From assembly GCA_008828725.1 (NCBI GenBank), contig MEHQ01004134.1, forward strand, positions 1-64,000: 64,000 nt of DNA, written 5' to 3'. Position numbers and translations under genes: made by a program. The notes under the pieces were generated by a model. That model made no database searches. It was given only the letters and a program-made list of their open reading frames with translations, and was not told where the DNA came from. The stretch comes from Saccharina japonica (lineage: Eukaryota > Sar > Phaeophyceae > Laminariales > Laminariaceae). Positions 35,028-47,018 of the stretch are shown piece after piece (the first letter of the stretch is position 1; each line of letters starts with the position of its first letter).

Positions 35028-38000
35028 CTTCGAAGGAAAGCGGAAGGCGCGGGTGGGGATAAGGGTTGGGCTGTGAGTTAGCCTGGCTTCCCGGGTAGTT
35101 AATAGCTGGCTGGCAAACGCCAACCAACTAACTGACTTAAGTTGGCTATTTGTAGTCGGCTGGCGCTATTCGGCTTCATTATCCGAACAAAACATAATGT
35201 CAGGTGTAAAATAAATTACAACGGCCTTCCACACTGCTATCGGCACCGGCACCGTCGATGGCGATGGGTTTCGATGCGCCATGAGTTGCAGTAGACCTCT
35301 CGATTACCTCTCCCTCTCTGAGAGAGTGGTCTTAAAGGAAAATACGCAGCCTACCATGAACAAGGATTCCCAAATAGTCGCATAGTTGGCACCGCTGCAA
35401 CTAACCATCATCATACTTAGTCAACCAACATATTGCTGGCGACTTATAGTAATCCATCTCACAGTTCTAGATAAAAGGGATGCAAGGAGCGAAAAACAAC
35501 GGCACGCGACGGATAATGTAGAAGGGTTCCGTCAACGGTACCGGTCCGGCGTCGAAGTCGTTTTGGGTATTTTAACACGCAAAACCAAAGGCAAGCGGTG
35601 ACACCGCTACTAACTACTGTAGAATAGAATTCGACACACGGTGGGGTGCGCTTTGAGCGAGAATATGAACAACGTGTGGCGCAATGTTCTGACCCGAAAG
35701 CTCGAGTCCTCAGAACGTCACGCATTGAGCAGCAAGGTAGCACGCGGAAACAACCACCTCTCCGGATGCAATACGAGATACTGCTGCAGTTGCGATAGTT
35801 TGGTATTTTCCCCGTTCACCTGTACTGTTCTAAGAACTGCTCCACTGTGACCCCGTTGTTCGCTGCTTTCCCTCCCGCGCCCCACATTTTGGCCCCAGAA
35901 CGCGACGTACGAGGACTCCCATCGTCGGGCCATACCTGGCCGGAGAACCACCCCCCAGTGCTTATGTTCCCTCTGTCGCAAGCGGGAGCCGCGTTGCCAT
36001 TAACCGGCGAGAATCCGCTCCCACCACCCTTGCAGAAGGCGTTCTTCAGGTCTTCCACGTGCACAGTATCGTTCATGGCGCGCTTCATTCCCACTTTCCG
36101 CCTTGTATAGCTGTATATTTGGCCGTGACCTTGATCAGTGGGAATGCCAACGACATCGTCAACTAGGTGCCCGCTCCTGCTAAGGTTGACCAAGCTTCGG
36201 AACACATCTCTCACAACGCTTTCGCGGGCCGGGCTTAGGTCGCCCCGAAGGCTTCGCAGGACCGTGGTCGCCTCCACCCTTCCTCCGTTCACGCCTGCCG
36301 AGGTTTGGCAAGAGAACAGCGTAAACAAGTCGTCTGCGTCCTTCGCCGTTGGGGGGGGGCATCCTGACCCACCCGCGATGGTCAGAGCACGCCGCAGCTC
36401 CTCCTTTGATTGGGTTTCGGTGTTCGAGTCAGCGCAGCGGCGGAAGGGCGTGCGAATGGCGGCGGGAGGGATAGTCGTGGTGGCGAATCGATACAACGGA
36501 CACTCGGTAGATGCCAGTATATTGTTGTTGACAGGGGACACTAGGTAGATGCCGGCATACCGCTGTTTGTTGTTGTTCTCACGTCAACTCATCACTAAAT
36601 TTGAGTTTGTGGTCACAGAACAGGCTCCAATAACTCTGGAGTGCAAATAAAACTCCAGGTAAATATATAGTATACAAGACTGACCGATCCGTGAAATTTT
36701 GGTACACGGATCACGAAGACACCGTCCCTTTCCCTGTTCGACAGTAGGTATTCGTTGCTGAGGAGAAGATGGTTGGTTGATGGTCTTCTTGGACTATCAT
36801 AACGTGGTAGCGCTTGGCACAGGGTCCACCCCCCGGAGATTCATGAATGTGTTATTCATGGTTCAGTCCCCAACTGTTTTGTGTGGTTCCTTTATAGGGA
36901 AATACGTGCTCAGCTACACAGTCAGCGTTGACTTATTGTAGTAACCATTTTGACTTGACTACAGTATTGCGACAAAAACAAACACGAGAGCCATCCATCT
37001 TGCCAATCGACGTTTAACAGGAAGAACGTGCAGCAACACCAAGCGTCACTGTGTTGCACGCGTGTGGTACAGCTCCTCGCATCGCGTCTCAGACACACAC
37101 ACCATTATCCCCCGGCAGCTCGAGCCACTCCGTGCGGCCGATGCTGTACTATAATCAAGTCGTTTATTTTCGATATTTGTTCCCTCTGAAGCCCCAAAGG
37201 GGTCGCTAGGCTATCACAGCAGTATGCAGCCTGAACAGCTATAAAGACGCGTACTATATACGACAGAGGGATATCGCACATTTTGGCCGAAACATATTCG
37301 TGGCTCGCTGACGGGGCCCTTTAACTGGAAAACTACCCAATATCATCGGAAACCCATTACGTGGTATCGTCTTACAAGAATATTCGTTGTATACCTAGAC
37401 CATTGGAAACACAATTTATGATCGAAAACCAGCTTTTTGGGTGAAGTATGCTATTAACAGCACAGCTCCTCAAGCGAGGAGCCTGATATACATTTAGCTG
37501 TCATGTACTATCCCTACCGTAGCATGCGTCGGTACTAATAGTTAGTTCCAGCGACCTAGCTGCAGCTACGGTATATACACAAGCAAGTCACTCGAGGGCT
37601 CTACCTTGGTCAAGCTGCCTTCCGCAGAGGCGCTGGCTTTGGAAAGGGCAGCCTTGAGCCCTCCCAGCCCCCCCTTGCCGCTGAGCAAATTCCGGCGCAC
37701 TCTCTCCACTGCGGCACACGACAGGCCAACAGACGACGACGCCAAGGGTCGCGTCGGGATGTTCCTTCCAGTGGCCGTCGCGGTGGGGGTGAAACCGCTG
37801 CGGCCGAACCGTCGCTCCAGAAGGGCATGCAGCTGCGCCAGGCAGACCTGGAAGAGCGCGAAAATGCAAGGGCACAGTATTGGTTCAGCGTGAGGCAGTT
37901 ATAAGCAGGATTGGGAAAGTTTTCGTAGGAGTTCGCAAGGGTTGGCGCCCGTTTTTTAGTCAAGCTTGCTTTGTTTCCGCCCAGCTTTGGCGCGTTAGCG

Positions 38001-41000
38001 TGTATACTTGGGCCATTGTGTTCGCACGATAGGCGCAGGGAAAGCCATTATTGGTAGACTCCGCTATTGGTGCACGTGACGGTGATACTCTTCATCAATA
38101 TGCTCGTACTGCAGTATAGTACGCGAAGATATTTGAGAAACTCTTGCTTTGGGCCAGGCTCGAGATCTTATTTGAGACAGAGTGTGTCCTGCACTAATTT
38201 CAGTGCAAACTATGTTTTTTCGCTCATCTTTCGTGCTGGTACATGCTACATGGGACGCGTTGCACTGTAACATCACGACGAAGCCGTCGTTTTTTATCGG
38301 GGCACGGTCCGTCTGTGTCCCCTGTGAAACGTTACGACGAAACCGTCGAGACTGCGTTAGGATACCTGGCATACGGCATCAACGACTTCTACCGACGACA
38401 CAATTCTGAAAAAACATACCTTCTCGTCAAGGCGGCGGCAGGCTGCCGCTGTCGCCAACTCTTTAGCTCTCGTCCTCCCAAGCCCGGGGCGTAGCTGGCA
38501 CAGGCGTGCTGACATCGCAGCGCAGGCAATCGTCGGCTGTTCGGTCACCTGCGCGAAGCCAGACATGGTGCCAGAAGCAAAGGGTTAAGGGTAAGGACTT
38601 AGGGCTCGCAATAGCGGTGGCGAGAGAAACCCAAGCAAACAGACGTCGATAAAAATTAAAAAAAGAAGCGTGAACGCTTGAATAAACTGGCACTTCGCGG
38701 GAGCACCCAGCAGTCCAGTTTTTACTGCATCGTAACACGTTTTCCTAATGAACCGTAGGCGAACAAGACAAGGTGCGTTTCCCGCGTAACATGTTTTATA
38801 AGTTTAGTATAAATAATACGTCTGCAGTACATTTCAACCGATTGATTCAAACCTTGATACTCAGCGTCCTAAGCGGCTGCGATACGTCGGCGGCGCATGA
38901 TCCACATTCCTGGTGAAGGGTTTGGTTCGTGAAGGGTCTACTGTACTTCGGCGACTCCCCTTGGTCATGCTAGGGCCACCAGGACGCTTTTCGGCAATAT
39001 CATTCTATCCGTACATTTGAGGGAAACTTTGGTATACATGTATACGACAAATTGAACGTTCCTTACGATTGCGAACAGAGTGGTATGCCGCGAAACGAGC
39101 CACCGTTGACATTCCTCATCAACATAGGCTTCGAAGCTTATCTACGCCGTTTGTATCAGCTCCTTTTCCATTCCGCACCTTGCTGGCCTGTAGTACGTGT
39201 ATCAGCCCCTCCAGCGAGCGCGGTGGGTGGTATACTATCGTCGCAAGTTCCGCTATGGCACGTTCTTCCGACGATGCCTTGTCTTTTCTCTCGCCTTCCC
39301 CACTACTACTGTGCCAACACTCCCTCGGCAGCTGCGACATAGCAGGCACGCCAACCTGCAAACCCATGGTCTTATCGACGATGTTATCGTGCGGAGAAGA
39401 GCTTGGGCGGCCATGACCGTGACGCGATCGAAACTTGTCTTGACGGCTGCCGTCTCCGTACCGTTTCTCAACGTCACGTCTACCTTGCGGCTCGTTGCGT
39501 TCTCCGCCCCTAGCCAGCAGCTCTGCTCCGTCTTGAGGATCTTTTGACGTGTTGCAAGGTGGGTCTGACAAAGCGTCGCCGCGTTGACCGCTCGAAGGCG
39601 TCGGTGAACACTCTTGACGAGGTATACCTCCTCTAACCTTGCTGTCTCGGGTACGTCGGATACCGCAAGGGGAGCCGCCTCGACGCTCTTCTTCTCGCCA
39701 CCCACGAACGCGAGCAGGAGACAGCTCTGGAGTTTGCTCGACGGATGGGGTGGAACACAAATCGCACTCTATTGCAGCCAGGAGCACGTGTAGGGAGACG
39801 CGACCGTCGCGCTGCCGTCTGAACACGCTCGCCATCTCTGCGAGCTCGCCGGAGGTCAGGGCTACGCCGACATCTCGCAGCGCTTGAAGCAAGCTCCTTC
39901 CCGACAACCGCCCATCACGATCTCGGACGTCGGCGTGGGTCAACCGCAGGGTCCGCGTGAGACGACGAAGTCCTTCGCCACCAGTCTGCGCAATCGTCTG
40001 CTGCCGAAGGAGACTCGCCAACCATTCCTCTTCCGGCAGATGACCGTGTCCGTCGCAACGGTAGACCGCTGCGGCATCCTTTCTCCCATTGTCCCCGGGG
40101 CCGAAGCTCTTCAGACAACGAGCATGTTGTGGGTCACCACTAAATACTTCCGAACCGAGTGATGCGCACGAACCATACGCTGTCGTTAGGCGCGCAACGT
40201 TCTCCATGTTGTGGCGACTAGTCCGGGGCGATTCCCACGCGCTGCTAGGTTGTGTCGTCGCAGCGCCCACCGCAGACTCAGCAGCTGCTCGTAGAGTGCT
40301 TCCATCCGCTCCGGAATCGATGTTCGCCCCAAGAGCCCCACTGCCTGCACCACCATGCGAGCCTTTCGGGCGATCGGACACGATGCGGTCGGTTTCCGAC
40401 GCAGAGACCGACGCAGAGAGGGGCCGTCCAGTCCCAACTGCTGCTGCTGCTGTCTCTCTCGCCTGAAATTGCCCGGCGACAGGGGGGCTACGGACATCCA
40501 CCCGCGAATTCGCAACCGTGGTGGTGGTACGAGTGGTCTTGCGGCTCTCACCGGCTGAAGCAGCCGCAGCAGTGGCAACAGCAGCGCTCGTATCACGATT
40601 GTTGTTTGAACCCGCTGTCCACGGCGTTGGCTTTGATTTCGCCCGTCCCACGCCAACGCGACCACGGGTAACGGCGGCCGCCACCGCCTTCTTTCTCGCT
40701 CGAAAACCCGGAAGATACCGCATTCTAGACTGCCTGGAAGGGGCGCACGAAAATTCCGCAACAGGGTGAAACGATAGAGTTACGGACCTACCCGAGGCTA
40801 AGCACTGCCGGAGCGAGCGCAGTACCGCGTCCAGCACGCGCTCCGCTTCGGGGCGAGGACTGCCGGCCGCAGCGGCGACTCTCGAAATGTTGAGCTTGGT
40901 GTTAACCGATCCCCCTGCCAAGGATCCTCCGGTGCACGCGTCGTACTTCAGCAGGCGGTGCCTCGCGACGAACTCGGAGGCGAGAAAGAACCGTTCTCTG

Positions 41001-41260
41001 TCCTTAGCGTCAAGGGCAAAGGTTCCCAGGGACTCTATCCGGACCCCGCGGGCTGCGCTGGAGAGGAGCGAACTTTCGATAACAAGCGCGATGGCACGCC
41101 ATATCTTGTTGACGTTGTCAAGATTTCGGGCAAGTATCTTTTTCTCGACGCTGCCACAGGCCTCATTACCATCCGTTGCCCGGAACTTTGAGGCCGTCAA
41201 GCGGCGCGCTGCTCCCCAAAGTATATCACCAGAAGTCGCAGGTTGCCTCTTGCCGTGCAT
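33734..41260 (-). CDS. HU-CCDC81 / EF-hand / IQ-motif protein, five exons, about 1,443 aa
   Basis: Five minus-strand exons join without a phase error: 41260-39179, 38548-38420, 37847-37605, 36403-35820, 35027-33734 (stop TAA). Residues 48-103 (NKIWRAIALVIESSL...GVRIESLGTF) and 120-180 form the two HU-like domains of the CCDC81 N-terminus. An EF-hand-like pair lies at about 430-500 (loop DVRDRDGRLSGR). Exons 3-5 build a calcyphosin-like block (KAALSKASASAEGSLTK|EELRRAL, then VEQFLEQYR|DVSAGIDGDD). A basic low-complexity tail carries an IQ motif near residue 1,380 (VQRVFRGHRGRK). CCDC81 relatives are centrosome/cilium proteins, IQ motifs bind calmodulin and EF-hands bind calcium, so a calcium-linked cytoskeletal or flagellar role is inferred. 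Many EF loops lack acidic ligands, so calcium binding may be weak. The start is the first ATG before the HU domain; an upstream non-coding exon cannot be excluded. Confidence 0.8.
35820..36403 (-). CDS. Exon 4 of the HU/EF-hand/IQ gene
   Basis: Starts with GAG GAG CTG after ...CAATCAAAG (a weak, non-CAG acceptor) and ends CAG TAC AG before GTGAAC. It encodes EF-hand helices (RVEATTVLRSLRGDL, then VVRDVFRSLVNLSRSG and TVHVEDLKNAF). About 33 residues between SRSG and DTVHVEDL interrupt what should be one EF loop: an insertion or an unrecognised short intron. An alternative upstream extension would read DSNTETQSKEEL. Confidence 0.75.
37605..37847 (-). CDS. Exon 3 of the HU/EF-hand/IQ gene
   Basis: 243 bp, phase 0 at both ends. 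Acceptor TTTTCGCGCTCTTCCAG, donor ACCAAG before GTAGAG. It encodes VCLAQLHALLERRFGRSG through AAVERVRRNLLSGKGGLGG to AEGSLTK, the last half of an EF loop completed in exon 4. Longer ORFs in the other frames here are shadows. Confidence 0.8.
38420..38548 (-). CDS. Exon 2 of the HU/EF-hand/IQ gene
   Basis: 129 bp, 43 codons, phase 0. Acceptor TCTGGCTTCGCGCAG, donor GAGAAG before GTATGT. It encodes VTEQPTIACAAMSARLCQ to ACRRLDEK, helical and basic. No domain on its own; supported by splice sites and phase. Another small exon between this and exon 1 is possible. Confidence 0.7.
39179..41260 (-). CDS. Exon 1 (first coding) of the HU/EF-hand/IQ gene
   Basis: 2,082 bp, exactly 694 codons from ATG at 41260 to the donor CAGGCCAGCAAG before GTGCGG. 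Reading runs on for 19 codons into the intron before a stop, which makes a false 713-residue protein. HU domains at residues 48-180, A/T/S-rich linker, EF-like pair at 430-500, then a charged R/G/S-rich region. Confidence 0.85.
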
Positions 41261-41396
41261 TGAAGTGAGACGTATGTATACGTACGGGATCCGACAGTCC
41301 GACAGCCGATGCCGAACAGCCGATGCGACAACACAAGTTGTGGCTTTTCGTCGTTCTTAACTCTGTCAAAATTCCCTGGCGGGTACCGCCTTTTGC

Positions 41397-41407
41397 CATA
41401 TATAAAC
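41397..41407 (-). promoter_or_regulatory. Possible TATA box of the HU/EF-hand/IQ gene
   Basis: Minus strand TTTATATATGG, about 137 bp upstream of the ATG at 41260. Position is plausible for a short 5' UTR, but it is one A/T-rich match without other promoter evidence. Confidence 0.25.
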
Positions 41408-43272
41408 CCATGTTGGTAGTTTTCCACACTTATGTTTCAAGCAATCTGCAGGTTTCAATGCTTCGGTTCTTGTCAGCGTCCCCAGTGTGCCTGCATCAAG
41501 TCAGCGACTGCATTGGGAGTGGATGGTAATGTCTGAAAACCCTACTGCCCCGGTCTCCGTCCCTCTTTAGGAGCAGTGCTAAATGGCCCCTGTATGTTAC
41601 GGCTACATTTTATGGAAACCCTTTTTCGTAGAGTTGTGAGCAAGCATCGTGCACTCTTGCTTGGGTGGGAGCTACAGCAACATGTACTGCGGTGGTGAGT
41701 GCGTTGATCACACTAGCGGGTACAGTGGTACTTAGCTATCTAGGGGTCATTGTATGCGGGTGTTAGCCTACGCTGCGCCACAAAACGAGTTTCGATGAGC
41801 TCAAAGGCGCGATAGACTGTTCTCTGAAACCCTTGCTGTGCTTTTTCTGGCCTACAGCAGCAGTATCAATCAACACAGCGCGGTACAAGCACAGCAGCAG
41901 CAGTGATGTTCTGGTATCAAAGGAGGCCTCTGCTCCTTACTCGTATCATGGTAATGGTGCGGCAAACCTAAAGCACAGCACAACGCACAGAATACGAGTG
42001 GTTACGCCGCTTTTTTCGACGTTGACAGCGAAACCGGAACCTGCGAGCGGAGCAGAACGGTTCTCGCTTTGCACCCACTAACGCCTGCACTGCTGCTGCT
42101 GTCACGATCCATCAATCCCAGTCTGAACGCAGTCTGAACTGCTACCAGTATAACATTACTTCACCATCGCATGCAACCAGCACACCCATTATGTACGAGT
42201 AGCGCTGCTGTAGCACAAGCAGCGAACTCGGTCCCATCCGGTCCCGTTGACTGCTGTTCATTCGCAAGGATATTACTACGTACTGCTCTTATGTGTAAAG
42301 TATGTACGAGTACCTGTGGTATCATCGTAAACCGTAGCGCACCACAGCTAGTACGTCGTAGCGCACCACAGCTACCTGTACATGTGTGCTGTCTGCTGCC
42401 GTAAGTGCACATGCCTGCTGTGCGTACTGCTGCTGTGTACACCGCTTCTTTGTACGTCGGGCGTACGTAGATACCTAGTACCATTATCTGCTGAGAGATC
42501 TGACGAGAGAGCAAAGAGCTTCAAGCCAACTATCGTTTACCTCCTGGTACTGTGTACCAGTGTACCAGGTTCCAGGTACTGCTGTATACGAGGTTCCAGG
42601 TACTGCTGTGTACCAGGTTTCAGGTATCATGTTACAGGCACTCGTCGCATCGTATTGCGAGTATATATGCAGTAGAACTAACTATAAACTCGTTTGGGCT
42701 GGTCGTGTGTTACTTGCCCGGTTACTTGCCCGGTGGCTGCTTCTTTTTCTTAAGCTTTCAAGACTTTTTTTTTTCGTTCGTTCTTGCCCCGGTGGCTATA
42801 CTCCTACATATGTACGTATACGTAGCTGGTATGTACTCGTACGAGGAACACACGCCTGCTGTGTTCTCCCTTTTCAGCTTGCGACACCCCCCCCCCCGGG
42901 ATTTGAAGCCAACCACAATCCCGAAGGGAAACCTTGTATACTTCGTATACCGGTACGTAAGAACACACAAGACAACACACCCTCTTCATTAACAAGACGA
43001 ATTTCCGAGCTGATTTTCTTGACAACGGAGAGAGTGCAAACGCCGAGATATGTTGTCTTTGGAAGGGGATCTCGTCAAGATATTTCCAAAGCCACACCCT
43101 CTTCGTTGTTGTGGTGTGCCCCCCCCCCCTTGTTTTCGAGAAAATCGGCTTGGAAATTCCTCCCAACGGTTGTGTCATTTTATTATCTTGATTCCAAACA
43201 GTAGTGTATGCGCTACCAGGTATATACAAGGTGCTACTGTATACAGGATTGCGGTGCGGTATTATGCATATC
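41408..43272. other. Intergenic, no gene recognised
   Basis: Contains CAG/CTG-rich patches (41860-41905 and 42085-42100), a repeated CGTAGCGCACCACAGCTA unit (42335-42372) and a cluster of CCAGGTACTGCTGT/TACCAGGTT motifs at 42540-42630. The 42.5-43.2 kb ORFs on both strands overlap each other and cross a C tract; no domain seen. Confidence 0.4.
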
Positions 43273-43548
43273 TAGGGCTGGGCACTGGCTGACATAGTCA
43301 GTAACGATTGTACTGCCGTCAAAATTAATCAGTATACTGGACTGCAGCAGTGTACTGTCTCTCGCCTCTCTTCTCTCTTCTCTCCTCCCGAAACACATTT
43401 GGTGGGTTTGCGTACTATATCATGGCGTGTTTCTTGGACGTACGCGACGTAAAACGTACTGGCAAATATACTGGCCGGTTCAGTCAGTAGGTCACTACTG
43501 CCAGTAGATTTATACTGCCAGTACTTACTGTGCCAGTGCCCAGCCCTA
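43273..43548. mobile_element. MITE with hAT-like ends (TAGGGCTGGGCACTGG)
   Basis: The left end TAGGGCTGGGCACTGG and its exact complement at 43533-43548 bound 276 bp. The core GGGCTGGGCA is typical of hAT termini. No exact 8-bp target duplication (TGCATATC left, TTGCAGCG right). The inner part has CCAGTA repeats. Confidence 0.55.
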
Positions 43549-45180
43549 TTGCAGCGTATCATACCAGGGATTATATATGCCAACACCAATCTAACGGAGA
43601 GCAAGCCCGCGCCTCTTAGTAGCAGCAAGTGTTTTTGTTTTGTTTTGTTTTGTCTCTAGTCCACCCACAAGTGTTTGTGTGGCCTCTTCGATGCCCATCA
43701 CCCGGCACCATTCTCCCTATATAGGATATCATACTCATACGTGTACCATAGCGATGCGTTTTTTTTTATCGCTCAGGGATGCCTCGTTTTTTCGGCGCTC
43801 GTTTTGCTCGACAACGGTACGGTTGCCAGTAATACCGATCAAAATATGTCCTCGGAAATATCTGGTCGACAGCCATTCGCAAATAGAATGTTCGACTTAA
43901 AGCACCCTTAGCGTTGTCGAGAAAACGAGCGCTGAAAACCGATCACACCCCCGGGCGATAACCCGCCTCCTTACGGTACAACTGCAGTGCACTGCCTGGT
44001 ATATACCGTACCAGGTATACCATACGCAGCTGCATAGGTGCACAGACACGCCGCGGTTCGGTGGTCGCATGGATGCCAACCCGATCTGCAGCTGTACGTA
44101 CGCATACTACTGTGTGCAGTCCCCGACACACCGGTACCTTGTGCTACGACACCCAGTAAGTATTAATGTGAACGCTTTTGGGACTCTGAGAGAGCGGCCA
44201 GACCAATGATAAACCTTTGGTGTTATCGAGACCGTCTACGTATGTACGAGCAGCGTGGGCACCCTACCCAGCAGCGTGTGGGTAGGCTTACGCCTCATGC
44301 TGCGCTTGCGCCGTACGACTCCTTGCATTGCGACCATTGTAACTCGGACAGCAACCATTTTTTAAAAAATCATCCCCTCAACCATGCAGTGGTCGTTCCT
44401 ACTGCTGCTGTATTCCGTTACTTTTTGTCCGTCACGTTTTTATTTTTTCAAGTTTTTATCTCGGATTCCAAAAATTCTGTATAGCATGTGCAAACGCCCT
44501 GCGGGCTCAAGACACCATGGTGCCAAATTAGGAGCTAAATTATACAAAAATTCGTGCAAAACTGCCGATCGAATGAATACATCTGTTTTATGGCTGGACC
44601 AGCTCGTATGAAGTTTCAAGAGGAATAAAGGTATATACCAGGTACACTTTTGGGGGGGGGGGGGGGGGGGGGGGGGATAGCAGATTGGAGATCGGCGACA
44701 CAAACGGTAGAAGATGACGCAACCCCGTCGCTGCTACGTTATGACTATATTCCCAGCAGGTTATAAAGTATTCGTTTACAGGGGACGGCCGTGGGGGGTG
44801 GCTCATTTTTACAAGCATTACATTATACAGAGTACCGGTATGATACCGACTGCAAGGATTTTACGATACGCTATCGCGCTACGTACGTATATATTCGCTT
44901 GAATCTTGAAAGTTATTTGGTTTAACCAATCGTAGACGGCTATAAATAGGGAAACCGCACGTTTTTTTTGTCGTCGAACCTCACCAGCTGTAAAATGGTA
45001 CGTATGATACGTGCTTGGTTTTTCGGATTTCCCCTTATTTATTTACTGCTTGGCCCCCTGTTCCCATTTGGTACTTTACCCCGCGGTCGGGTCATCCCCA
45101 TTTGGCAACCTGCTCCCACTCAGTGGTGCAAAAATACAATCAGCCCTCCGCAGGAGCACCTGACACCCTGTTCCCTTTTG
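43549..45180. other. Intergenic, no gene recognised
   Basis: TACCAGGTA motifs near 43560, 43995-44025 and 44636, and a G run at 44652-44676. Remaining ORFs are short and unsupported. Confidence 0.4.
44652..44676 (+). repeat. Poly-G tract, 25 bases
   Basis: Uninterrupted run of 25 G, the second-longest G run in the window; it follows a TACCAGGTACAC motif. Confidence 0.9.
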
Positions 45181-45195
45181 GTACCATGTAGGTCA

Positions 45196-45285
45196 TACAT
45201 ATATAATCCGTAAGTACGCGCGATCGCAGTATTACACTCAGTTAGCAAAGATGAGTTTCAACGAAATCCTCGAGCTCACAGCTGT
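45196..45285 (+). repeat. Cassette with a TATA-like box and short ORF start (MSFNEILELTA), copy 1
   Basis: ATATATAATCC, a TAAGTACGCGCGATCG stretch, ATTACACTCAG, then ATG at 45251 with eleven codons MSFNEILELTA, directly followed by a (TTG)n run. Copy 2 (49820-49910) has the same layout with one amino-acid change (N to D) but a different downstream microsatellite. Conservation of upstream region plus codons and its abrupt end at GCT|GTTG suggests a duplicated promoter-plus-first-exon or a transposon end. No downstream exon found. Confidence 0.5.
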
Positions 45286-45565
45286 TGTTGTTGTTGTTGT
45301 TGTTGTTGTTTTTTTTTAAATATCTACAGCAACCCCTGCTATACGTACATACATGCACCCGTATTGAATGTACGTGCAAAGCCGAACAGCCCAGCACGTT
45401 CGTGCAACTTTACGGGGGCTGGTTGAACCTGCCTGGGTCCCGCAAGGGGGTTGCTGTACAGCAGTGACATTCGATTCAATAACCTGGTACCAGGCAAAGG
45501 AGTAAAGGAGTATTAATAGTATACGGCACACGTTTCGTGCGATCATGTTGTTTGATCCCGAATGG

Positions 45566-45568
<3 letters not shown>

Positions 45569-45595
<27 letters not shown>
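45569..45595 (+). repeat. (CAG)9 microsatellite
   Basis: Nine uninterrupted CAG units followed by CAACAGCAGCAG. Confidence 0.9.
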
Positions 45596-45606
<11 letters not shown>

Positions 45607-45901
45607 GTGGTAGCGTCTCCTCGCAAAGAGACGAAGTTTGAGATTGACTCTTCGCCCAACCCCGAGAGCTGTTCATTTCGTGTCGAGATTTGCGTCCGTC
45701 CTGAGCCTGGCAGGAGGCGAAGGGTACCCTCCGCATATAATATGGGATATCATATATACATACGTAGAGCTGCATAAAATTTCACATTTCTTTATGACTG
45801 GCTAATGCTCTACACACGTGTGTTGCTATATTGGGTGCACGTGTGTGCTATTTTTCACATCACCCCTTCGGGAGTTTTGAGGGCGTCTTGCTGTAAACGG
45901 A

Positions 45902-45995
45902 GGACCATAGTAAATAGAACCAAATATTGTTAATAGTAAAAATAGGAAAATTTATAGGTTTTTGTATGTACCGCAGGTCCTATTTACTGTGGTCC
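45902..45995 (+). mobile_element. Short palindromic MITE (GGACCATAGTAAATAG family)
   Basis: About 94 bp, left GGACCATAGTAAATAG, right CTATTTACTGTGGTCC, with the family core ATAGGTTTTTGTATGTACCG. Confidence 0.6.
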
Positions 45996-46188
45996 CCCGT
46001 AATGGAGGGGTATTACAGGGGAAAACTGTCGAAATGTGTAGCAAAATGGCGGTTACTGCATCCTACACGAAGGAACGTACGGTACGTACTCGTAGGCTTC
46101 TGCGGAATGGAGGTGTGTCTGAAGTGCTACACAACTACCAATAACTGTAATACAGTGGTGTACTGGTGTATATACCCATTAAAAATGC

Positions 46189-46325
46189 AAGGCACGTACC
46201 GTAGTGGGGAGGGGGGAGAAGAGCCTACTTAGTGTCCCCGGATCTGAGTTACGACTAAAGAGGGAGAGAGAAAAAGAAGGGAGAAGATAATAAATGGGAT
46301 GGACAAGATAAAAAAAATAAAAATT
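46189..46325 (+). mobile_element. 5'-truncated SINE copy
   Basis: Matches the last 135 bp of the SINE (from ACCGTAGTGGGG through CCCCGGATCTGAGTTACGAC to the A-rich tail AAGATAAAAAAAATAAAAAT). Loss of the tRNA-like head is the usual outcome of incomplete reverse transcription. Confidence 0.7.
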
Positions 46326-46890
46326 GAAGACCACCTCGAGACAAGCCCAGAAACGTGTTCTTGTTTATCTCTACTATGGTCTTATCTTTTACTACTGACC
46401 ATACTGATTCCAAGTAGTTTATTTTCCTCGTGACTTGCAAGCCGATTCCTTCCTGGTTTTATCTCTACTTCGTCATTAACCCGGATGATCTTAAAATGGG
46501 TACACACCACTGCTGCACACGACACGCGTTCAGTGTCGTGATGCTCTTGCTGCTGAACTTCTCACGCTTTTATATATAGGGCTATTCTTATCGAGCAGTT
46601 TTTTTTCCATAATTTCCAATATTTTTTTTCAAAATAAAAGAGGAAAAAGAGGAAATATTTCAATTATCACCCTTTCCTTGATCCCTTTTCTATCGCATTT
46701 ACTTATGTTTACTCCCTCCCTCCCTCCCTCCCTCCCTCCCTCTCCCCGTTCCTTGGCGTGCTCGTGTACCTTTTTGTTTTGTCTATTTGTTTTGTTTCCC
46801 GTCTTCCTCCCCACCTCCCGCCCCTCGCTCGTTTCGATTTGCCTCGACGCCTGACACGGTGGTGGTGGTGGTGGTGGCCTTCATCTTCAG
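46326..46890. other. Non-coding upstream of the first recognised ARP4 exon
   Basis: Should be intron or promoter of the ARP4 gene. Has a (CTCC)n run (46707-46742) and a GTG repeat (46858-46877), and ends in TTCATCTTCAG, a good acceptor. No exon with ATG ending in phase 1 could be identified. Confidence 0.45.
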
Positions 46891-47018
46891 ACGAGGTCGC
46901 AACGCTCGTCGGTGACATTGGAGCGGACACCAGCAAGTTCGGCTACGGGGGAGAGGACTCGCCCAAGCATGTGTTCTCCTCCACGGCCGGCTATCTGCCC
47001 GCGACAACCAGCGTCAAG
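46891..47018 (+). CDS. ARP4: ARP4 exon with phosphate-1 loop
   Basis: Begins with AC after TTCATCTTCAG and ends GTCAAG before GTCGGT at the edge of a long GGT array. Encodes [20 protein letters not shown] and continues to [10 protein letters not shown]. The start of this exon matches the usual GGDEV position a few residues from the N-terminus, so only a short first exon is missing. Confidence 0.85.

Noticed and set aside
39119-39178. C-terminal 19 residues and stop of a 713-residue single-exon protein
   Set aside because: A strong donor (AAG|GTGCGG) at 39179 gives phase-0 joining to further exons; the extension is intron read-through.
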